Positions 38,140-48,763 of a stretch of DNA of 64,000 bases are shown piece by piece. This stretch comes from Opitutus sp. Its GTDB lineage: Bacteria; Verrucomicrobiota; Verrucomicrobiia; Opitutales; Opitutaceae. Below the pieces are notes generated by a model that worked only from the letters and a program-made list of their open reading frames with translations, was not told the origin of the DNA and did no database searches. The position numbers were made by a program, and so were the translations under genes. The stretch covers positions 496,001-560,000 of the forward strand of contig JANPZY010000004.1 in the NCBI GenBank assembly GCA_024707325.1. Direction: 5' to 3'. Numbering within the stretch: position 1 is the stretch's first letter; each line of letters starts with the position of its first letter.

Positions 38140-38841
38140 ATGTCCCCTCTCCCGTCCAACGATCGCGTGCAGTGCGTGCAGAGCTTCGATGAGCTGCTCA
38201 CGCGAAAATTCGAGGGGCGGATCAACGCGTTCTGCTGGCCACGCGTGCTTGAGGGCGACTTTTCCGCGGTCGTCGCGGCGCTCGGTCCCGGGGAAGGCAT
38301 CGTGACGCTCGACGAGGAACAATTGCAGTCGCTCGATCTCTCCCGCGAAGGCTGCGTGGCGGTGAACGCGATGCTCTCCGATCTGCAGCGACTGCGCGCG
38401 CACGGTTTGGATCCGGCGCTGAACTGCATTCACGCCTACCCGCGTGACGACTCGGCGAGCGTCGTAGCGACGGATGTATTTTCGTTTCACGCCGACAGCG
38501 CGCCGATCGAAGCGGCCACCTGGCTGTGCACCTACCACGGTGCCTGGAGCGAAGGCGTGCCCAACGAAGCCGCGGTGCGACGCATCGATGTGCCCGAGAC
38601 GCGCGCTGCCCTACTCCGCGAATACGGCGGAAACGACGACGCGGGGTTCGCAGAATTTCTCCACGAGCAGTGCTACGATCTGCACTACGCGCCCATTTCG
38701 GAGACGGCCATCTACCCCTTCGGTCACTTCAATCTCTGGCGCATCGCGGTGGAATATCCCGGCAGTCCGGTGCCGCCCTGTATCCACCGGGCCCCTACGA
38801 CTCAGCCCGGCGATCCGCCGCGCCTGCTCTTGATCAGCTAA
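38140..38841 (+). CDS. Conserved hypothetical protein, possibly DUF1826-like
   Basis: 233 residues, cytoplasmic. The recognisable part is FSFHADSAPIEAATWLCTYHG followed by AWSEGVPNEAAVRR, which resembles the DUF1826 phrase about a threshold of free threonine-type residues and an LCTY core; this match is tentative. A His residue in FHAD and a later CIHRAP could bind metal. Divergent from the serine hydrolase and convergent with uvrB. No functional assignment is safe. Confidence 0.45.
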   Translation: MSPLPSNDRVQCVQSFDELLTRKFEGRINAFCWPRVLEGDFSAVVAALGPGEGIVTLDEEQLQSLDLSREGCVAVNAMLSDLQRLRAHGLDPALNCIHAYPRDDSASVVATDVFSFHADSAPIEAATWLCTYHGAWSEGVPNEAAVRRIDVPETRAALLREYGGNDDAGFAEFLHEQCYDLHYAPISETAIYPFGHFNLWRIAVEYPGSPVPPCIHRAPTTQPGDPPRLLLIS

Positions 38842-38862
38842 TCGCGACGCAGGCTGAACGCG

Positions 38863-40894
38863 CTAGCGCCGGCGGGCCGCTTTCGGTGCACCCCGTTTTC
38901 CGCCCGGGTATTTCGCGGGAGCGCGGACCGCCTTCTTGTAGTCGCCGCTTTTCAGCGCGTTGATTTGGTCGCGCAAGAGCGCAGCCTTTTCGAATTCGAG
39001 TCGACCCGCCGCAGCCTGCATTTCGTCCTCCAACTCGGCGATCACAGTGGCCACATCGTCCACCGCCTCGGCTGCGATGGCCTCCTCCTTTTCTCCGGAG
39101 CCGTCGTAAACGTGCAAACTGGCCTGCGCCGCGCGCTTCACGCTGCGCGGCGTGATGCCGTGTTCGAGATTGTAGGCGATCTGCTTTTCGCGCCGGTATT
39201 TCACCGTCTCCACCGTGCGGCGGATCGATTCGGTGATGTTGTCGGCGTAAAAGATGACGCGGCCCTTTTCGTGACGCGCCGCGCGACCGGCGGTTTGCAC
39301 GAGGCTGGTTTCGCTGCGGAGAAAACCTTCCTTGTCCGCGTCGAGAATCGCCACCAGCGCAACCTCGGGCAGGTCGAGACCTTCACGAAGAAGATTGATG
39401 CCGATGAGCACATCGAAGTTGCCGAGGCGGAGATTGCGCAGGATCTCGACGCGCTCGATCGCATCGATGTCGGAATGCAGATATTCGACGCGGATCTTCG
39501 CCTCGCGGAGGTAGCTCGTGAGATCTTCGGAGAGACGCTTCGTCAGCGTGGTAACGAGCACGCGTTCGCCGGCGGCGGTCGCAGCCTTGATCTCGCCGAT
39601 GAGATGCTCGACCTGGCCTTTCGTCGGATGGATGGTGATCTCCGGATCGAGCAACCCGGTCGGGCGCACGAGCTGTTCGGCCACCACCGGGGAAATCTTC
39701 AATTCGTATTCTGCGGGCGTCGCCGAAACGTAGAGCGTCTGCCCCGTAATCTGAAGAAACTCGTCGAACGTCTGCGGACGATTATCGAGCGCGGAGGGGA
39801 GACGAAACCCGAAGTTGACGAGGTTTCTCCTTTCGCGCGCGATCGCCGTTGGACATGCCGCCGATCTGGGGAATCGTCGCGTGGCTCTCGTCGATCATGA
39901 GAAGGAAATCCTTCGGGAAGAAATCGATGAGGCAGAACGGCCGCTCCCCCGGCGCGCGCCCCGTGAGGTGTCGCGAGTAGTTCTCGATGCCGTTGCAGAA
40001 GCCCATCTCCTGCAGCATCTCGAGATCGTAGTTGGTGCGCATGCGGATGCGCTGCGCCTCGAGATACTGGCCCTTCTGCTCGAAGTAGGCCACGCGCTCC
40101 TCGAGTTCGGCCTTGATGGCGGCGATCGCCGGATCGAGCTTGCCGCGCGAAGTGACGTATTGGTTGGCCGGATACAGATCGAACTGATCGAGCGTGCGCA
40201 TGACTTCGCCGGTTGTCGGATCAAACTCGCTGATCGCCTCCACCTCGTCGCCGAAGAACTCGACACGCAGACCGTGCTCGAGATACGCCGGCATGACATC
40301 AACGACATCGCCGCGCACGCGGAAGGTGCCGCGCTTCAGATCGTAGTCATTGCGATCGTAAATGTTGTCCACCAGCCGCTCAAGAAACCGGTTGCGGCCA
40401 AGCTGCGCGCCACGCCGGATGGGAATGCGCAGATCGATGAACTCCTGCGGCGAACCCAAGCCGTAAATGCACGAAACGCTCGCGATGACGATCACGTCGC
40501 GCCGGGACACGAGCGCACTCGTCGTGGACATGCGGAGGCGCTCGATCTCCTCGTTGATGGACGAGTCCTTCTCGATGTAGGTGTCGCTCGAAGCGATGTA
40601 GGCCTCGGGCTGGTAGTAGTCGTAATAACTGACGAAGTATTCGACGGCGTTGTGCGGAAAGAAGTTTTTGAACTCCGAGTAGAGCTGCGCCGCGAGCGTC
40701 TTGTTGTGCGAGATGATGAGGGTCGGCCGCTCGCAGCGCGCGATCACGTTGGCCATCGTGAACGTCTTGCCCGAGCCGGTGACGCCGAGCAGCGTCTGGT
40801 GCCGGTTGCCGGCCTTGATCGAGGCCACGAGCTTTTCGATCGCCTGAGGTTGATCGCCGGAGGGTTGGTATTCGGTGTTGAGTTGGAAAAGCAT
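38863..40894 (-). CDS. uvrB: Excinuclease ABC subunit B (one frameshift)
   Basis: Damage-verification helicase of nucleotide excision repair, about 677 residues when repaired. The N-terminal frame has the Walker A motif [17 protein letters not shown], the beta-hairpin region [20 protein letters not shown], and [15 protein letters not shown]. The C-terminal frame has [33 protein letters not shown] and a terminal UVR domain ([20 protein letters not shown]). The frames meet after RARKE. Removing one base from the T3 run at 39824-39826 (plus strand) gives [20 protein letters not shown], the usual UvrB sequence. The Ser in GGMSNGDR, where Tyr is usual, is worth noting. Confidence 0.92.
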
Positions 40895-41091
40895 CGGTCG
40901 CGGCAAGGAAGCAGCCCACAAGCTGCGCGGGTTTGGTCAAAAATCCAATCTATTGCCCCGCCCCGCCCGGCAGTGAAACCACGGGAGTTTCTGCGGCCTA
41001 GTAGTTCCGCACATGGCTGAGTTTGCGGCTCTCGTCCGGTTGCGAACCGAAGCCGCTGGGACAAGCTCCGTCACCACCCCACTTCGCTCCC

Positions 41092-42365
41092 ATGTCCAAA
41101 GTCATCGTTTCGACGCTCTACGACTCCGACGTTTTTAAAATGGCGTGCCGACAATTCGATCAGGCCGCCGACGCGATCAGTCTTCCGGAGGCCATTCGCG
41201 ATCGCACCAAGTATCCGCGCCGGTGCCTCGCAGTCGCGCTGCCCGTCAAACGCGACGACGGCACGATCACGGTCTTCGAGGGCTATCGCGTGCAGCACAA
41301 CCTCTCGACCGGCCCGTCGAAGGGCGGCGTCCGTTTCCACCCGTCGGTCACCATCGGCGAAGTCGCCGCGCTGGCGATGTGGATGAGTTGGAAATGCTCG
41401 CTCGTCGGCCTACCCTACGGCGGCGCAAAAGGCGGCGTGATCGTCGATCCGCGTCAACTCTCGCTCGGCGAACTGGAGCGATTGTCGCGCCGCTACATGC
41501 AGGAAATGGTGACCTTTTTCGGACCGCACACCGATGTGCCGGCGCCCGACGTCGGCACGAACGAACAGGTGATGGGTTGGATGATGGATACTTACGCGAA
41601 CCACGCAGGCCACATTGAGCCCGCCGTTGTCACCGGAAAGCCCGTGAGCCTCGGTGGTTCCCAAGGCCGCCGCGAAGCGACGGGCGCGGGCGTCGCGTAT
41701 TTGGTCACCAAATACCTCGAAGACCTGCGCATCCCGCTTTCCGAGGCAACGGTCGCCATCCAGGGCTTCGGCAACGTCGGCAGCGAAGCCGCCCTCGCGC
41801 TCGCCAACTACGGCGCGCGCATCGTCGCAATCTCCGACTATACCGGCGGCATCTACAATCCGCGCGGCATCGACGTCAGAAAAGCGCTCGCCTACATCGC
41901 CTCGCAACGCGTGCTGCATGACTTCGACGGCGGCGAAGCGATCACGAACCAACAACTGCTCGAGCTCGACTGCACGGTTCTGGTGCCCGCGGCGCTCGAG
42001 CGCGTGATCCTCCGGAAAACGCTCCCCGGCTCCGCTGCCGGATCCTCGCCGAAGCGGCCAACGGCCCCACCACGAATGGCGCCGACAAGATCATCGAAGC
42101 ACGCGGCGACATCGAGGTCATCCCCGATGTGCTCTGCAACTCCGGCGGCGTGATCGTCTCCTACTTCGAATGGCTGCAGAATCTCCAGAACTTCTATTGG
42201 GAACGTGACGAGGTGCTCCAAAAGCTCTTCGCGATCCTCGACAAGGCAAAGGAGGCGGTCGACTACCAGAAGCGAAAGTTCAAGTTCAGCCGCCGCCTCG
42301 CCGCGCTCACGCTCGGCATCCAGCGCGTCGCCGACGCCAAGGCCGCCCGCGGTCTGTTTCCGTAA
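41092..42365 (+). CDS. gdhA: Glu/Leu/Phe/Val-family dehydrogenase, probably glutamate dehydrogenase (one frameshift)
   Basis: About 424 residues when repaired. The substrate lysine region reads RVQHNLSTGPSKGGVRFHP and LPYGGAKGGVIVDP. The catalytic Asp appears in VPAPDVGTNEQVMGWM, and the NAD(P)-binding fold in VAIQGFGNVGSEAALAL. The final part (ILAEAANGPTTNGADKIIEA, then LCNSGGVIVSYFEWLQN) lies in another frame; one base missing near 42011-42016 restores RENAPRLRCRILAEAANGP. It interconverts glutamate and 2-oxoglutarate, the usual role of this subgroup. Divergent from uvrB across about 200 bp. Confidence 0.9.
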
Positions 42366-42465
42366 TTCCGTCGCTTTCGGGCGATGCAAATGCTCGCTCT
42401 CGGCGGAACACCTTCAAAGGATTGGCTTTTCGACGACACCTGAGACCTCTTCCTTTTCCAGCCTC

Positions 42466-43326
42466 ATGAATCCGATCACGAAAGCGATCGCCCTCGAAAT
42501 GCTCCCCAGTTCGGAGATCCTGTCCACCCAGGATCTCCTCAAGCGAAGCCAAAAGTCGGACTACATCGTCCGTCTGCTGTGGAACGCCCTTCCGTATTCG
42601 CATTACGGATACGGGATCTATCATGCAGCCCGCCTGGCCAAGCTGCTGAAGCTGCCCGCAATCAGCGTGATCGAATTTGGCGTGGCTGGGGGCAACGGCC
42701 TCGTCGCGATGGAGGAGCACGCCAAGGTGATCCAGAAGCTCACCAAGGTAAAAATCCAGATCTACGGCTTCGACACCGGTCAGGGCATGACGCCGCCCGC
42801 CGATTACCGCGACATGCCGTATCGCTTCGCTCCGGGTAACTATAAGATGGATATCCCCAAGCTCCGGGCCCGGCTAAAGAAGGCAAAGCTCGTCCTGGGC
42901 GACATCAAGGACACAGCCGCCAGCTTCTTCGAAACCTACAAGCCCGCCCCGATCGGTTTCGCGTCGTTCGACATGGACTACTACTCGTCGACGATGCACG
43001 CATTTCGGCTGTTCGCCGACGGCCTGAACGACGACTTTTTCCTCCCGCGCATTCAGTGCTACTTCGACGACATCATCGGTCACGAGATATCGTCGTATAA
43101 CGACTTCGTCGGCGAGCTGGCTGCCATCCGCGACTTCAACCACGCCAGCCAGCACGTGAAGGTCGCGGAGAGCCGGGTGTTCCGGAAATACGCGGTGAAC
43201 TTCGAGTGGTATCACCAGTTCTACGTGATGCACCGGTTCACCCACAAACTCTACAACACTTACATCAGCTCGGCGAAGCCCAGCTCGCTCGCGCTGACAA
43301 AGAAGAAGAAGAAGAAGAAAAAATAG
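42466..43326 (+). CDS. Probable SAM-dependent methyltransferase-like protein with polylysine tail
   Basis: 286 residues. The Rossmann motif I is readable as ISVIEFGVAGGNGLVAMEEHA, followed by IQIYGFDTGQGMTPP as motif II and FASFDMDYYSSTMHAF as a later core strand. This resembles TylF-like or FkbM-like O-methyltransferases that modify sugars, but the family is not certain. The C-terminus is a run of eight lysines encoded by AAG/AAA repeats at 43300-43323, unusual and prone to slippage. The next gene, convergent, is a LicD-methyltransferase fusion, so a surface-glycan role is likely. Confidence 0.6.
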   Translation: MNPITKAIALEMLPSSEILSTQDLLKRSQKSDYIVRLLWNALPYSHYGYGIYHAARLAKLLKLPAISVIEFGVAGGNGLVAMEEHAKVIQKLTKVKIQIYGFDTGQGMTPPADYRDMPYRFAPGNYKMDIPKLRARLKKAKLVLGDIKDTAASFFETYKPAPIGFASFDMDYYSSTMHAFRLFADGLNDDFFLPRIQCYFDDIIGHEISSYNDFVGELAAIRDFNHASQHVKVAESRVFRKYAVNFEWYHQFYVMHRFTHKLYNTYISSAKPSSLALTKKKKKKKK

Positions 43327-43335
43327 CGCGGCGGT

Positions 43336-45028
43336 TTAGCCGCCAAACAGCCCGCGCAGCTTCGCGACGAGGCCGCTTTTTGCGGCGGCCTTGGAGGCAT
43401 CCGCGGCGGGCTGCGCCGATTTCTTCGTGACCGCGATCATGCGGCAGAGTTCGGGGTCGGTTCCCTTGTAAGGAGACCATCCTTTGGCCACGGCCTTCAT
43501 CTCAAGCGTGAGTCCGTAGTCCTCTCGCATGCGGCGGGCCACTTTCTCCGGATCGAGGAAGCGGCGGAAGCGATTGCGGTAAGCCTTGCGGGCCGCGCGG
43601 CTCTTGTCGGCGTGCGTCTTGAACTCGAGGTAGATCGAAGAGCCCGGAGGCAGGACTTCGGCCGCGATCCGAAGCAGCGTCGCTTCCTCCGCGAGCGAGA
43701 TATTGTGCAGCACGAAGCGCAGATACAGCGCGACCGGGCGCCCCTTCTCTCGCGCCCACGCCATGCGCGGATGCGCAAAAAAACTTCCGCAGCTCCGCCT
43801 CTTTCCCCACATCGACGCGGCGCAGCTTGCATGCCTTTTCAAGGCCGCGCGCCGCCGCGGCTTTGCGGGCTTGCTCAACACCTTCCTTGCACGCCTCCGA
43901 AGCGACGACTTGAAATCCACGCGCGGCGAAGAAGAGCGCATCGCGACCATTGCCGCTTCCACACTCGAAAATGAGCGTGCCGGGCTGGAGTCGCGCCGCC
44001 ACGAACTGGGCAAAGGGCGACTCCGCCTCGGTCGGGTGATCCCGATAAAACTGCCGCCAGAAAAGCCGGTTCACCTGACGGCGCGGGATCAAATAGCGCA
44101 GCGTCTGTTTCCGGGTCGGACCATAATGGGAAAAACCCGGATCGGGGGTCCGCCATTCCGTGCCGTAAAAATGAGCCAGCATGTCCTCCGCCGCGACCGG
44201 CGCGTGCACGACGAAATTGCCGAGCTGCACCTCGCGCATCTGAAACAACTCCGGCTTCTTCTTCAGCGCTGGCCCGTGATAGCCGTAGGACGCCTCGAAC
44301 TCGTCGTTGGCGTGAAACCACGAGTAAAAGATATCCATCTTGAACTCGGTGCCGGGAATCATGACCCACGTGTGGGTCTTTTTCACCAGCACCTTGTAGC
44401 CTTCATCGATGAGAAAATCGCAGATCTTGAGAAACTGACGACGGACGCGGCGAGCGCTCCGAAATTTCGAGATGTAGCAGGTGTCGAAATCGTTGTCGTG
44501 GCCGATGAAATTCTTGTCGCGCACGGCCCCGAGCATCGTGCCGTAGGTCACCTGCAGATCGACGTCGAACCGCTCCTTCAGCTTCCGCTGCAGCTCCCAG
44601 AACAATTCGGTGATACCCTTCTGCCACGCTTGGTCGCGCTGAATGGAAAGGTTAAGGATGCCGTATTTATTGAAGACATACCCCTTATCCAACTTCCGGA
44701 AAAGTTCGTCGGCTCGGCTCTTCTTGGCGGCGGTATCCACGAAGCTGAGTCCATGCTGGGCGATGGGGAGCGTCACCCCGAGGCACTCGACCTGGATCTC
44801 GTCTTTCGGTCCGACGTAGTTCCAGAGCTGGCAGAGACGGCGGGCAAAACCGATGTTGCGGATCGTGCCGTTGAAATTCACCGGCGCGCACGCGGTCGTG
44901 TGCGCCACCTTCCGGCCGTTCAGCAGGATCGAGACGGTGGGATTCGGCGCTCCGTCAGGATCGTGGATCCATCCACGGATGACTTTCGGAGTGAACTTTT
45001 CGACGATACCAACGGGTGTTTGAAGCAT
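43336..45028 (-). CDS. LicD-type phosphotransferase fused to a methyltransferase, copy 1 (one frameshift)
   Basis: About 564 residues when repaired. Order: a beta-rich N-terminal domain (KVIRGWIHDPDG, VSILLNGRKVAH), a LicD-like nucleotidyltransferase domain (DLQVTYGTMLGAVRDKNFIG followed by HDNDFDTCYI, with the acidic pair of the active site), then a class I methyltransferase domain (TLIFECGSGNGRDALFFAARG). The final part after RKFF lies in another frame; one extra base in the A7 run at 43777-43783 explains it and restores KFFAHPRMAWAREKG. It probably adds a phosphorylated group and a methyl group to a surface glycan. Copy 2 lies 142 bp upstream. Confidence 0.78.
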
Positions 45029-45170
45029 GGAATTCTAGCGGGACCGAGGTAAGCTGAAGAACCGCACGCAACGAGAAGCTCTCAGGCTTCAGGCTGCGGT
45101 GCGATCAAGCGCGTGCATGGAGCGCAAGCTTCGTGCTCCCACTCCCGGCAACACAAGTTCAAATCCCTGC

Positions 45171-46880
45171 TCAGCCCGCCGATGGCAAAACCGCAATTAC
45201 GCGGCACAAATGGGGGTCCTCTTCGGACGTCACCGCCCAACCCGCTGCCTGTTCGAAATGCTGCACTTTCATTCCCCATTTCTTCGCCAGCTCCGACTTG
45301 AAATCGGACGCGTTCATGAAGCGGCGATACGGGCCCTTGTATCGTTTTTTTACCGGGCGATCTTTGTCGGTGCGAAACTCCACGCAAAGCTTCGCGCCGC
45401 CCAGCTGGCGGACCAGCGCCTTGAAGATCCGGTCCTGGTATTTCTGCGGGATCACGTGCAGGAAACTCCGCATGTAAACGACGACTTCGCGACCGGCCTG
45501 CTTCGAGGCTTCGATCTGCGGTTGCGACAAAAACGTCGCCAGAGCCTCCACTTTGCCCGCGTCCACCACCTGCAGTGTGCAACGCTCGCCAAACGGCGCC
45601 GCCGCTTCCCGTCCGCGTGCGATCGCTTCCTCGCACCGATCGCCGCCGAGCACCGAAAGGCCCTCGCGCGCAAAGAACAACGCGTCGCGTCCGTTGCCGC
45701 AGCCAAACTCCACCACGAGTGCGTCAGGGGAAATCTGCGGCCGCACGAAACGCGCGAAACTCGACTCCGCCGGGATTTTCGTCGCATCGCGGTAGTGCTG
45801 TTTCCAATACAACCGCGAGACCTGCGTGGGCCGCAGCAGAAACTCGCGTCCGAGTTTTCGCGTCGCCGTATAGTGGGAAAAACCGGGATCCGGCACGCGC
45901 CAACCCGGACCATAGAAATGGCACAGCAGCTCTTCCGACGCCTCCGGCGCGCTGACGGTGTAGGCGCCGAGCTTCACCTCCTTCATGCGGAAGAAAGCCG
46001 AGCTGCGTTTGATCTCCGGCCCGTGATAACCATACGAGGCCTGATATTCTCCCGTGGCCGAAAACCACGAGAAGAAGATGTCCATCTTGTAGTCCGAGCC
46101 CGGCACCATGACCCAGGTGTGGCTCTTCTTCACCTTCACTTGATAGCCCGCATCGATCAGGAACTCGCAGATGCGGATAAACTCTGCCCGCACCTTCTTC
46201 GGCGTCTTGTGCCGCGAGATGTAGCAGGTGTCGAAATCGTTGTCGTGACCGATGAAGTTCCCGTCGCGAATCGCGCTCAGCAGTGTGCCATACGTCACCT
46301 GGAGATCGACGCCGAACTCCTGCTTGAGCTTATCGCGCAACTCCCAAAACAGCGTCGTGATCCCCTTCTGCCACGCGAGATCGCGCTGAATCGAGAGCGC
46401 AAGCACGCCGTATTTGTTGAAGACAAAACCTTGATCGAGCTTCCCGCACAGCTCGTTCATGCGGCTCTTCTTTTTGGCCTTCGCGTAACGATAACGGTAG
46501 CCGTGATCCACGATGGGCAACACACGCCCCGCGCAGCGCACCTCGATCGTGTCCTTTGGTCCCAGAAATTTCCAAAGCCCCCGCAGCTTGCGCGCGAAAC
46601 CGGCGTGAATCGTCTCGCCGTTAATCGTCTTGGGCTGACACGCCACCGTGCGGCCCACAACGCGCCCATTCACCACAATCTCGACGATCGGCGAACTCTT
46701 CGCGTCGGGGTCGATCACCCAACCGCGCACGACCGCCGGCTTGATCTTCTCCACCAGCCCCAACGCCGGAGCAGGCGCCGTGGCGCCGTTCTGCGAAAGG
46801 TAGGCCGCGTTCGGAGCGGCAACAGCTTCAGGCTTGGCTCGAAAGATCGCGCGACCGCGCGTCAAAAGATCGCTGAACAT
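45171..46880 (-). CDS. LicD-type phosphotransferase fused to a methyltransferase, copy 2
   Basis: 569 residues, intact, and clearly a paralogue of copy 1 along its whole length. The beta-rich N-terminal domain has VVRGWVIDPDAK and VEIVVNGRVVGRTVA. The LicD-like centre has DLQVTYGTLLSAIRDGNFIG then HDNDFDTCYI. The methyltransferase domain has LVVEFGCGNGRDALFFARE, with a motif II Asp in GGDRCEEA. Conserved segments shared with copy 1 (NKYGVLALSIQRDLAWQKGI, SYGYHGPEIKRS) suggest one recent duplication. Tandem enzymes of the same architecture probably modify different positions of one glycan. Upstream lies repeat array 4. Confidence 0.8.
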   Translation of the reverse strand: MFSDLLTRGRAIFRAKPEAVAAPNAAYLSQNGATAPAPALGLVEKIKPAVVRGWVIDPDAKSSPIVEIVVNGRVVGRTVACQPKTINGETIHAGFARKLRGLWKFLGPKDTIEVRCAGRVLPIVDHGYRYRYAKAKKKSRMNELCGKLDQGFVFNKYGVLALSIQRDLAWQKGITTLFWELRDKLKQEFGVDLQVTYGTLLSAIRDGNFIGHDNDFDTCYISRHKTPKKVRAEFIRICEFLIDAGYQVKVKKSHTWVMVPGSDYKMDIFFSWFSATGEYQASYGYHGPEIKRSSAFFRMKEVKLGAYTVSAPEASEELLCHFYGPGWRVPDPGFSHYTATRKLGREFLLRPTQVSRLYWKQHYRDATKIPAESSFARFVRPQISPDALVVEFGCGNGRDALFFAREGLSVLGGDRCEEAIARGREAAAPFGERCTLQVVDAGKVEALATFLSQPQIEASKQAGREVVVYMRSFLHVIPQKYQDRIFKALVRQLGGAKLCVEFRTDKDRPVKKRYKGPYRRFMNASDFKSELAKKWGMKVQHFEQAAGWAVTSEEDPHLCRVIAVLPSAG

Positions 46881-46979
46881 GGAAGTCCGGGGAGGGAAAC
46901 AGTCGCGCGAAATCTCGGCGAGTGAAAACCCATTGGCGGCGCCCCTGTTTACCGGGACTTCATACGCTCATGACCCGGC

Positions 46980-47067
46980 TCCATCCGCACCGTCATTCGA
47001 CGCAGGACGGACCGAGGTTCGACCCGGTCCGCACCTTGGCTCGACCCGGTCCGCTCCCGATCCCGAC
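46980..47067. repeat. 22-bp degenerate tandem repeat array 4
   Basis: Four 22-bp units starting at 46980, 47002, 47024 and 47046, same + strand orientation as arrays 2 and 3. The unit at 47024 reads CCGGTCCGCAC followed directly by CTTGGCTCGAC. Its last base is adjacent to the stop codon of the antiporter gene (47068-47070, minus strand). The remaining 100 bp up to the LicD copy 2 start show no feature. Confidence 0.88.
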
Positions 47068-48697
47068 TCAGACAGACGGGAGCAGGAGGAAGCAGAGCGT
47101 CATGATCACCGTGGGCACGAGCGCTCCGAGCAAGAGTTTCAACGGCGAGATACCGCCACCGAAGCAGCTCGAGAGGATGGATTGGCCCGCGGGATTCGGC
47201 GCGTTGGCAATGACGGTGAGACCGCCACCAGCAACTGCACCTGCCATCACGGCGTATTTCAGTTCGTCACTGAAATTCGGCACGAGCGAGGCGAGATAGG
47301 TGATCGCGGCGTTGTCGTTGAACGCAGTGAGACCGATTGCGCCGAGCATGAGCGGCAGTTCGCTCAGGCTGCCGAGCACGGGAGCGATCCACCATTGCTG
47401 GAGCGTTCCGTGAATCACGAGGCCCGCGAGGAAGAAGCCGACAAGCACGGGCGTGCGTAGATTGATGGGATCCTGGTGATGCCGGGTCGCTTGCGAGAAG
47501 GCGAGAAACACGAGGAAGCCGCCCATGAAGAGCACGGTGTAGTGCGCGGTGAACACCGTCCAGCCGAGCGCCACCAGATGCACGGCCGTTACCCAGCCGG
47601 GGATCGCCGCGCGGGCGTGCGAAGAATGCCGTTCCTCGACTTCCGCTTCGTCGGGCAGTTGACCCGATTGAGGAGCCATCGCGGCGAACTCGCGGCGAAA
47701 AAGCGAAATAGTAGAGCACGTTGGCAATCACGATGCCGGTGACGGCTTTCCAGCCAAAATGCAGCAGCATGTGGCTGAAACCCCAGCCCCACTTACCCGC
47801 CACCATGAGCACCGGCGGCGCGGCGAAATGCGTGAGCGTGCCACCGACCGAGATGTTGACGAACAACAAGCCAAGCGTCGCGTAGCGAAGACGGTCGCTC
47901 GGGTTGAATCGATAGAAGTTCTGCAACAGCAGCAGCGCCGAGATCGTCATTGCGGCCGGTTCGGTGATGAATGAACCGAGCACCGGGCCCACCGTCAGAA
48001 TCGTGAGCCACCACGCCCCAGGCGTGCTGTGGCCGAGGGCCGCGATCTTCGCCATCGCCTGTTCCGCAAAGCGAAGAACAGGACGGCTGCCCGCAATCGC
48101 CATGATGACGACGACGAACACCGGCTCCGTGTAGTTCACGCCGGTGTTCACGTAGAGCGCGGCGGTGTGCCAGCTCTCGAACGCGGTAATCGCGATCAGC
48201 AGTGGAATCACCCAGATGCCGAAGACGGCTTCGACTTCGCCGAAAAAGTGCATGACCTCGGCCTTGAAGCTCACGGGCGCTTTTTCGCCGGGACGCAACT
48301 CGCGACCTTGGCGCGCCTTTTTCACCTGCTCTTCGTGCTCGTGCCGGAGATGGTGCGAGTAGTGCAGGATTTTCGGTGCCGCGAAGGTGTGTAGAATTGC
48401 ACACAGGAAGATGAGCGTGGCGACGAGGTTGAACGGTTCCACCTCCACGCGGTGTTTGAGCACATCCCAAAGACCGGCGCCCTGCTCCACTCCGTCAGTC
48501 GCGTAGCTTTCCAGAGTCCGAGGGAAAGGTTCGCCATGATCGCCTGCATGAGCGTCCGCCGCACGCAAAGGACTGCCGGCAAAGCCAAGCACGACGACAA
48601 CGGCTGCGATCCACACGCCGCGCATTCCGGCGAGCCAACGCGAGGAGCGGAGGCCAAAACCGAGCGCAGCCCAGAGGTGAGAGACAGTTTGGTTCAT
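47068..48697 (-). CDS. Putative Na+/H+ antiporter, NhaD/Na_H_antiport_3-like (one frameshift)
   Basis: About 543 residues when repaired, with an N-terminal signal-like helix and roughly ten membrane segments. Family-like stretches are LGSFITEPAAMTISALLLLQ, GLLFVNISVGGTLTHFAA and, in the second frame, LTAFNDNAAITYLASLVP and GLTVIANAPNPAGQSIL. These duplicated loops with Asn and Thr/Ala resemble the ion-transporter superfamily. The frames meet after YYFAF; one extra base in the A5 run at 47698-47702 (plus strand) explains the break. It should exchange Na+ for H+ across the inner membrane. Its stop codon abuts array 4. Confidence 0.8.
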
Positions 48698-48763
48698 GAG
48701 GGAAAGGTGGTGCGGAGGTTATCACGCGAGGCCCGGCTTCCGCCGCCGAGCCCCGGGTCGGGT

